A stretch of 64,000 nucleotides of DNA from Amphiura filiformis (lineage: Eukaryota; Echinodermata; Ophiuroidea; Amphilepidida; Amphiuridae), in contig NC_092640.1 in NCBI RefSeq assembly GCF_039555335.1, positions 29,704,204-29,768,203 on the forward strand. Reading direction: 5' to 3'. Position numbers and translations under genes: made by a program. Under the pieces are notes generated by a model. It was not told the DNA's origin. It ran no database searches and worked only from the letters and a program-made list of their open reading frames with translations. Shown one piece after another: positions 57,311-64,000 of this stretch (its first letter is position 1; each line of letters opens with the position of its first letter).

Positions 57311-60300
57311 GGTGTAAAATTAACACTTATTTGTCTATTATCCGGTTAAAAAAACGGACCACATGTACAATCCGGTCAGTTAACTGTGTAAACGCACATG
57401 TAAAAAAATTTACAATTTGACAGTCTGGTGCAAATACGGTGTGCACTTTACCACTTTTCTAATTTTGTGTGTACTTCTCGTAAATAATTTAAAATTGATT
57501 TAAAAGGGTCCAACATTTGCTATCAACAATTGTAGACTTGTTTTGCAACTCCAATAGTTTTTTTTTGGCCGAAAAAATGTTTGTTTTTTTTACGTTTAAA
57601 CAGTTCGTGATTTTCCTAAATGGATCTAGTGCATTTGCGGTCATTGACATGTGTAAAACGTTGACACCCGCTAACGTGTAGCGGTGTCAGTAAAACACCC
57701 AACACCGCCACCGAAAATAAAACACCGAAATAACCGGGTCAACCGAAAATGAATGACTGGCATGTCAGGCATCAGAACATCACATGCAATCAATGATGGC
57801 AAGTGTAAACACCGTCGAAATCACCGTACTCGACAGACTGATTATTGATTTCTGATTCACTTCTGCCGATCATTATAATAGAGTAAGCATGCCTCCTGTA
57901 CAAACAAAGTAATTTGGGAGGCCAAAATACGCACCTTGAATTTTCGAAATACGAAAAAAAAAAAAAAAAACTTTGAAACCGCAAATTTATGCGTTTTGCC
58001 AAATAAATACCCCGGATAAATACCCCTTTCGTCATGCTCAAATCCTTGAAAGGCTACATTTTTACCCTCATAAATAAAGTTGCATTTCCCTCACATCTCG
58101 CAAAACATTTCTTACCTATTTAGATATATATATTTTCCACCAAGATCGTTGTTTATATCCTGGGAATTGTCTATCGTTGTTATTCTAAATTCTGAAATTA
58201 TCAGGTAATTATCCTGGCACGAATTCTACCAAATCAAAACCGGGATCAAAACACGTGTACGGTACTTTCCCACACATCGCGCGGTCTAAATATAGATTGG
58301 GGTTTGACCTGACATAGATAATCTAGCGACCCTGGAAGCAAGTACCGTCAGCTGGACCAACTGAATAGATGAGAATATTTTTCGTTGTTTTAAATATCCA
58401 CAATAACAAGAGAAGTAAATAATACACTCAGACATCATTTTAACATACATGTGTTTCTTTCTTTTTTTCATAATACTATAAAAACAAAACTAACAAACGA
58501 ACAAAAATGCTGTGATTATTTTTAAAAAAATCTAATTCAAACCTGAGAATGGAAAACTTTGATTTAAAAACATTATACGCAAGCGCAGCACATGACAGCA
58601 GTGCCATAAATTGAAATAAATAAATAGATAATCAAAAACAAAAACAAAAAACAGATGAATAAATAATTACTAAAAAACGGCCTAATTTTTCAAGAAAACA
58701 CGCAAGGCATTGTGAAATTGAGAAAAAGAAAGATAAAGAAACACGGCAAGGACTCAATTTTTTTTTTAATTTCGTTAAAATCATGCATGGATTTATGATC
58801 ACAATGCTACAAAAAAATCAATGTATCAAAATATAATAATAATAATATTAAATAATAATAATAAATAAAAGCAAACTAATTAACAAAAGCTACGTAAACA
58901 TGTTGAATATTGTGTTCTAAAAATTGATCATCATGCAGATGGACCTCATTAATCCATTTAATTATTTGTATTATTTTTCCGACGACAAACATTTCATATT
59001 TATAGAATATCGAGGTAAAAAGTTCCCCATACTTTCCCGGTCCCACACTCACAGCGGAAAGGTAGACTATTGCTCATGCTGTAAGAATTTTCCACTGTGG
59101 GAATTTTCCATATAAAAAGTATCTTGACGTTTGTTTGCCTAATTAATTATTCATGAGCTCATCAATTGAAGCATTGGGATGTCTAGGGATTTTCCGTTCA
59201 AAAAAGGGGGAAATCCCTTGGTTTGTCTTGGTATATTAGCTTTGTCACGCCCAATATTTCCATATTTGGGTATTGTTGACATCATCAAACAACACTAGGC
59301 ATCCAAATCTGACCAATCACAATCAAGATCTCTAAATGATACGGGCGCCCGCCCTTGCTTACTAAATAAGTCAACCCCGCCATGTGGTCTTCTGTGGGAA
59401 TATCCCTATCAGTAGGTATATCACCCCAAAAATAAGTGCAGCAGAAACATGTTATTTGACGCTTTTAATTGAATCATCGTTATGAATGCTTCAAAAAACA
59501 AAAAACAGAATTGAAATCGGATAATGCAAAGTGATGTAACGTCAACTTGAAGATACCCGGAAATCGAGTGAAAACCTGCCACAAATTGCTATAAATGGCA
59601 AAATGGTAATTTTTGGGATTTGTAATGCTTATTCGGACACTTACTTGAAAAGGTAGCATTGATTTAAGTATCACAGATTAATTGCATATCTTTCCGGACT
59701 TCGTTAAAAAAAACAAGATTAAAAAATCTCTCCTCGAATAAATGTAATAAATCCACCAAATATACAATTTTAGCCATTTTGACCAATCTGCAGACAAATA
59801 AAAGCTTAAAAATGACTAAGTCCAGCTAATTAATATGCAAAAATAATGCCAACAGAGAACCGTACATGATATGAGGATGCGGGTTTTTTTGCACACATAA
59901 GTACCCAAAGTTCTTTCATTTGGTAACAAAAAATACACAAAAAGTCATTAATTATGCAAATTAGCTAATTACATCTAATTATATATTTATGCCATTCTTA
60001 TGTTAATTAGGCATATGTAATTTTTACTTTTTTCAATGTTTTATTTATGTTTTATTCATACAGCATGATTTTGTCAAATATGAACCTGCTGTGATGTTGA
60101 ATAAAGAAACTGCAGTTAATTGCCTAAGTGCACCGAGTTTTCAATTGGTATAGGGAAGTGTTTCACTCATTGTCCAAGGAAAAAAATACATGATAACAAA
60201 CACTGGTATTTCAGACCGGTGGTACTAGGTCCTCTATTTCGAGAGACCTATATTTATTGATTTATGGACGATCTAAAAAAATTCATAAAACAGGTCTTAA

Positions 60301-61049
60301 CTCTTAAACTAGGCAGTGTTTAATTTCAGGAGATGATAGTGATTTAGGAAATGTTTCACCTACCATATATTAAAAAGACAAATTATTGTGATCAATGAAA
60401 CATAACGAGGAAATCGTTTTTTGACATGTATGTTTTCAAAAATTGGCCAACTTTGATCCGCGCGCTTTTTGATTCACTGTTATGTATGCGTGCACAGTAT
60501 GACAGAATTATTGTGCAGCCACTGTGACATACCTACTATCAGGGCTTGGCTTGGAGCCGGCCGCCAATGCATTTGAAACTTTTGAGTGACTGTTCGCCGT
60601 GACTAAAAACCATGCGCTATTTTAGCACTCTGTGAATGGTAAACAATGACAAATCGGGAAGAGGCTAGACGTGGACTGGAAGAATTGATAACTCGTGAAT
60701 AATTTTCCGATTTTCAGAGCAAGTTTGCACTATTATTTTTAATTTATTTATTTATTTTTTTTTTTATGTGGGAAATGGTCTGGGAAAATCAAAGGAATAT
60801 TTGAGTATTGTTTGACATTGTGATTTGAATCTTTTGAGTGTGTCACTTTTTGTTTTTGGTTTTTTTTGCTCTCGTGGTTCATTTTATACCAGGGCGATTC
60901 TAGAGAGTTGGAGGGTGAATCGCCCATCGTGTGATGGATGCCCCCCGGACATGCCACTGAACGCTGCCTGTATTATAATAATGCTTTGTAATTGTAAACA
61001 GCTCATAATCAACACAAAATCGATTGCCGTGCATGAATACACGGTCTTG

Positions 61050-61290
61050 TCGGACGCTTTGAGAAATTTAGCGATCTCAAGTGTGATTCCAAGTAAGTAC
61101 CCGGGGTAAGAACTCTCTTTTAAAACATCAAAAACCGCCCGATGGGCTGACGGTGTTTAACTTACTTTTGAGAAACTTAGCGATACTCAAGTGTAATTCC
61201 AAGTAAGAACTCAATTTTAAAAACATCGATTAAACATAAACATCAAAAACCACCGATGGGCGACGGTGTTATTAAACTTAGTTTGGTGTC
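61050..61290. repeat. Tandem duplication of ~110 bp
   Basis: GAGAAATTTAGCGATCTCAA / GAGAAACTTAGCGATACTCA, TTCCAAGTAAG, and AACATCAAAAACCGCCCGAT / AACATCAAAAACCACCGATG recur once each in order. Confidence 0.75.
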
Positions 61291-61630
61291 TACCAAACCA
61301 TCAAAATTTTCAGGTGTACACGGTGTATAACGCTTTGATCCACCGTCGAGTGGGTGCTTCAATAGCACCGGTTTTATTCGGTGTACCGAAACACCGCTAC
61401 ACGTTAGACACCCCTACTGGTAATAACATCGTAAAATGATACCGTACACATACATTTTTGGGAAATACACATTAGATTTGATGCAGCACATCAAAAGGGG
61501 GGACATTTCACTGAAATCAGGCGAAGTCAATTGTGAGACCAACTTGTGTTTGTCCAGATTTGCCTTTTAATATGTATGCAAATAATATCAATAAAAAATT
61601 AAATTTGTTTATTTCTTGTATTTATTTTGA

Positions 61631-61753
<123 letters not shown>

Positions 61754-61769
61754 TAAAAATTAGTGTGCA

Positions 61770-63430
61770 TAAATTATAGCATAATGTATGATAATGTATG
61801 CATCGTAGTTTACTCAGGGCATGTGCATTTTAAATCGCCCACCACATTTCATATAGTACTAGTGATAGGCTGTATAAGGGTTTAGTTGCAAACAGCTTAG
61901 GGTACCAGCTTATTTAATGCATCTTGTTGTTCTGAGTAATTTGACACCAATTTTATTGAAATCGGCCAAAAATTGAGACAGTGCCGACCAAATAACTACA
62001 CACAAGGGGGGGGAAATTTGACCTTTATTTTCTAGTTTTAAGGGAATTTTATCACATTATTAAAGATTATGTAATGCATTTTTGGTATTTACTTACATAG
62101 TTTTAGGTCCAGGAAGGTCATTTATGACAGCGTTCAAGCTTTGACTTACGTTTGGCGGACAAAAGTTATGAAAATTTTTTTATTTAGGGTTGAAAACAAT
62201 AAAAATTCTTGATTGTTTAGGGCCTATATGTTTCCAAGGGTAAAATATCACATAGTTTCAGATTTTGGTACTTAAAACTCCCTATCTTTTATAGCTTTCA
62301 AAAAAAATTCAATTTTATGTCAGATTTTAGCCGAAAATAGCCATTTTGGGGTGACAAAAAAATTGATTTCCTGTGAGTGTATGAACATGAACACTATTAA
62401 ATAGAGCCTAATTTTCTATATTAATTGTGTAACAAGGGTACAATTGTGATATTAAAAGCATTGAATGGGATCAACATATTTCTTTTTTTCGTAGCAGCAG
62501 TAGAAACTTGAGCGTTCGGGTGACAAGTGATTTGGAAAAAAGTACAATATTTGCCTCATTTTCTATTTGAAAAGGCCATATATCTCCACAATGGTATGAG
62601 CTATAGGGATGCTTAAAGTGTCTTTTTGCTCAGTATTGCAATAGCTAAATGGTAATATAATAAATAAGTAAGCTAGATTTACAGAAAAGAAAATAACTTG
62701 CAATATGCTACCCCCACCCCTAAGAATTTTAAGGGTGTGAAAAAATTAATGGATTCTCTAAAAAAATAAGTCCTTCAAAACTGGGGGTTTAAGGCTAAAC
62801 AAAGTCAAACACAAACTTGCTCTTTTACCCATACCTCCCTCTAGAGCAAGTTTATGTTTATTTAGCCCTAAGTATTCCCATTTTGAAGGACTTTTTTTTT
62901 AGAGCACATTTTCACTCATATTTGAGGATTTCGGGCAGAAATATGATTCAGTTTCTACACAAAATTTCATCCTAGAAAATGTTCCTTTAAGTAGGATATC
63001 TTTCACTTTATGTTTTCACCATTCTGGCCACAAAAAGTAAGTCAAAACTTGAATGCTGTATGCACTTTGTGTCAAATGAAACTTTTTAGTGTCTTTAAAA
63101 TTAATGGTTTTGGGTAAAATTAGGCCATGAGGGCGCTTTACCTTTTAGCGAAAAGAAATCCCCCTTATGCGTATGCGTAGTTTTTTGGTCGGCACTGTCT
63201 CATTTTTCAACCGATTTTTTTTTAAAAAGGTGTCAAAATGCTCAGGAGGAATAGCTGCTTCAATTCATTCATCGGGTACCCTAAGCTTTTTGAAACATCA
63301 CCCTTTTTTTGGTTTCACTAATAGTACAAGAAAGCTATTGAACAGTGTAGCGGTTCATTCAAGCATATAGATAGACGAGTCCCTCGTCTTTGTTGATAAA
63401 CAATGATGTCAAGTGGTCTATTGAGAAGAT
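61770..63430. mobile_element. Dispersed element, long copy (inverse of 40090-40560)
   Basis: Carries CGTAGTTTACTCAGGGCATG, GTGCATTTTAAATCGCCCAC near its left and GAACAGTGTAGCGGTTCATTC, TTTGTTGATAAACAATG, TCAAGTGGTCTA near its right. The middle 61870-63310 has no counterpart in the short copy and no recognised ORF; it includes inverted TGTCTCA/CCGACCA words (GACAGTGCCGACCAAA near 61978; TTGGTCGGCACTGTCTC near 63185), so a separate insertion with ends of that type is possible. Confidence 0.55.
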
Positions 63431-64000
63431 CATTGTCAGAGATTTGGTAATCAATGACACACACTGATGACTACCACTCATTGCAGGTGAGTGGAACATG
63501 TTTAAAACTTTATGTACCGTACTGGTAATTTTGTACGTAATCATTTTGAATTTGCAACTTTCAAATCATATCAAATTCCATTCAAACATGAATTTCACAA
63601 TCATTCTGATTTTACACAAAAAACTGCATTCATTCATATTGATTCTATTGAGGATATGCTCAATGTTTCCAGTGGCGTAGCATCATAGGGGGCATGGGGG
63701 CCCCCAATCATGGTCGGTGCCCACCCAACGTGATGACCCATGCTACGCTACTGAATGTTACAGCCACTCAAAGTGGTGGGAACTTTTTTTTAATGTGTTT
63801 ATATGCACAAAGAAGTTTTTGGAAAGAGAGAAGGAAATAAAACTATCTGTTTTCCAAGTTCTTTAAATGTGACTGACCTGAATCAGATTGACAGCCACAT
63901 CACCCACTCAAAATTGAGTGGAAATTTTCCTGGAACAAACAAACAAACAAACTTGGAGCTTCCTGGATTCCCAACTTTTCAGGCCATTATGAAGTAAGCA
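63431..64000. other. FoxJ2/3 intron, right edge; no gene recognised
   Basis: AT-rich. A short GTGGCGTAGCATCATAGGGG / ATGCTACGCTACTGAATG inverted pair (63672-63757) suggests a small MITE. Nothing else supported. Confidence 0.45.

Overview
The window is animal nuclear DNA: AT-rich, gene-poor, with spliced exons (GT/AG borders, phase-consistent) and very dense with transposable elements. A FoxJ2/3-type forkhead gene, an HPS3-like gene, a CR1-like LINE carrying a PHD finger and a 2A-like peptide, a DIRS-type element and a Ty3/gypsy element together point to an invertebrate deuterostome such as an echinoderm or hemichordate. That assignment is inference; no single marker proves it.

Layout. (1) 1-19190: the 5' part of an HPS3-like (BLOC-2 subunit) gene on the minus strand. 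Exon 1 (18954-19190, ATG at 19167) and exon 2 (5335-5625) join in phase across a 13.3-kb intron. That intron holds a foldback element (about 6078-15958) split by a 6.9-kb DIRS-like retrotransposon (7960-14863), plus a 2.7-kb terminal-inverted-repeat element with a 290-bp MITE. Directly past the exon 2 donor, in the next intron, lies a ~4.8-kb, ~26-copy satellite (571-5334). Its ~182-bp unit is a copy of the last ~106 bp of HPS3 exon 2, its splice donor and the first ~76 bp of the intron. (2) 19923-25162: a Ty3/gypsy LTR retrotransposon with 123-bp LTRs that look identical and a GTACC target duplication, but with about five single-base frame changes. (3) 25.2-36 kb: no recognised gene; many MITEs and hairpins. 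(4) 36043-49905: a minus-strand gene of at least five phase-0 exons for an acidic protein built on a repeated ~21-residue motif. Its first intron contains a MITE split by a CR1-like LINE, which is itself split by a hAT-type MITE. (5) 50-55 kb: foldbacks and MITEs. (6) 55540 to the right edge: two exons of a FoxJ2/3-type gene on the plus strand; the forkhead domain is interrupted by a 5.7-kb intron and continues beyond the window.

Two window-wide signals stand out. The palindromic octamer TAGGCCTA occurs at least 24 times, where base composition predicts about one, including six times inside the gypsy coding region. Single-base frame breaks also recur in exons and young elements whose lengths and phases otherwise fit, which suggests residual assembly indels rather than decay.
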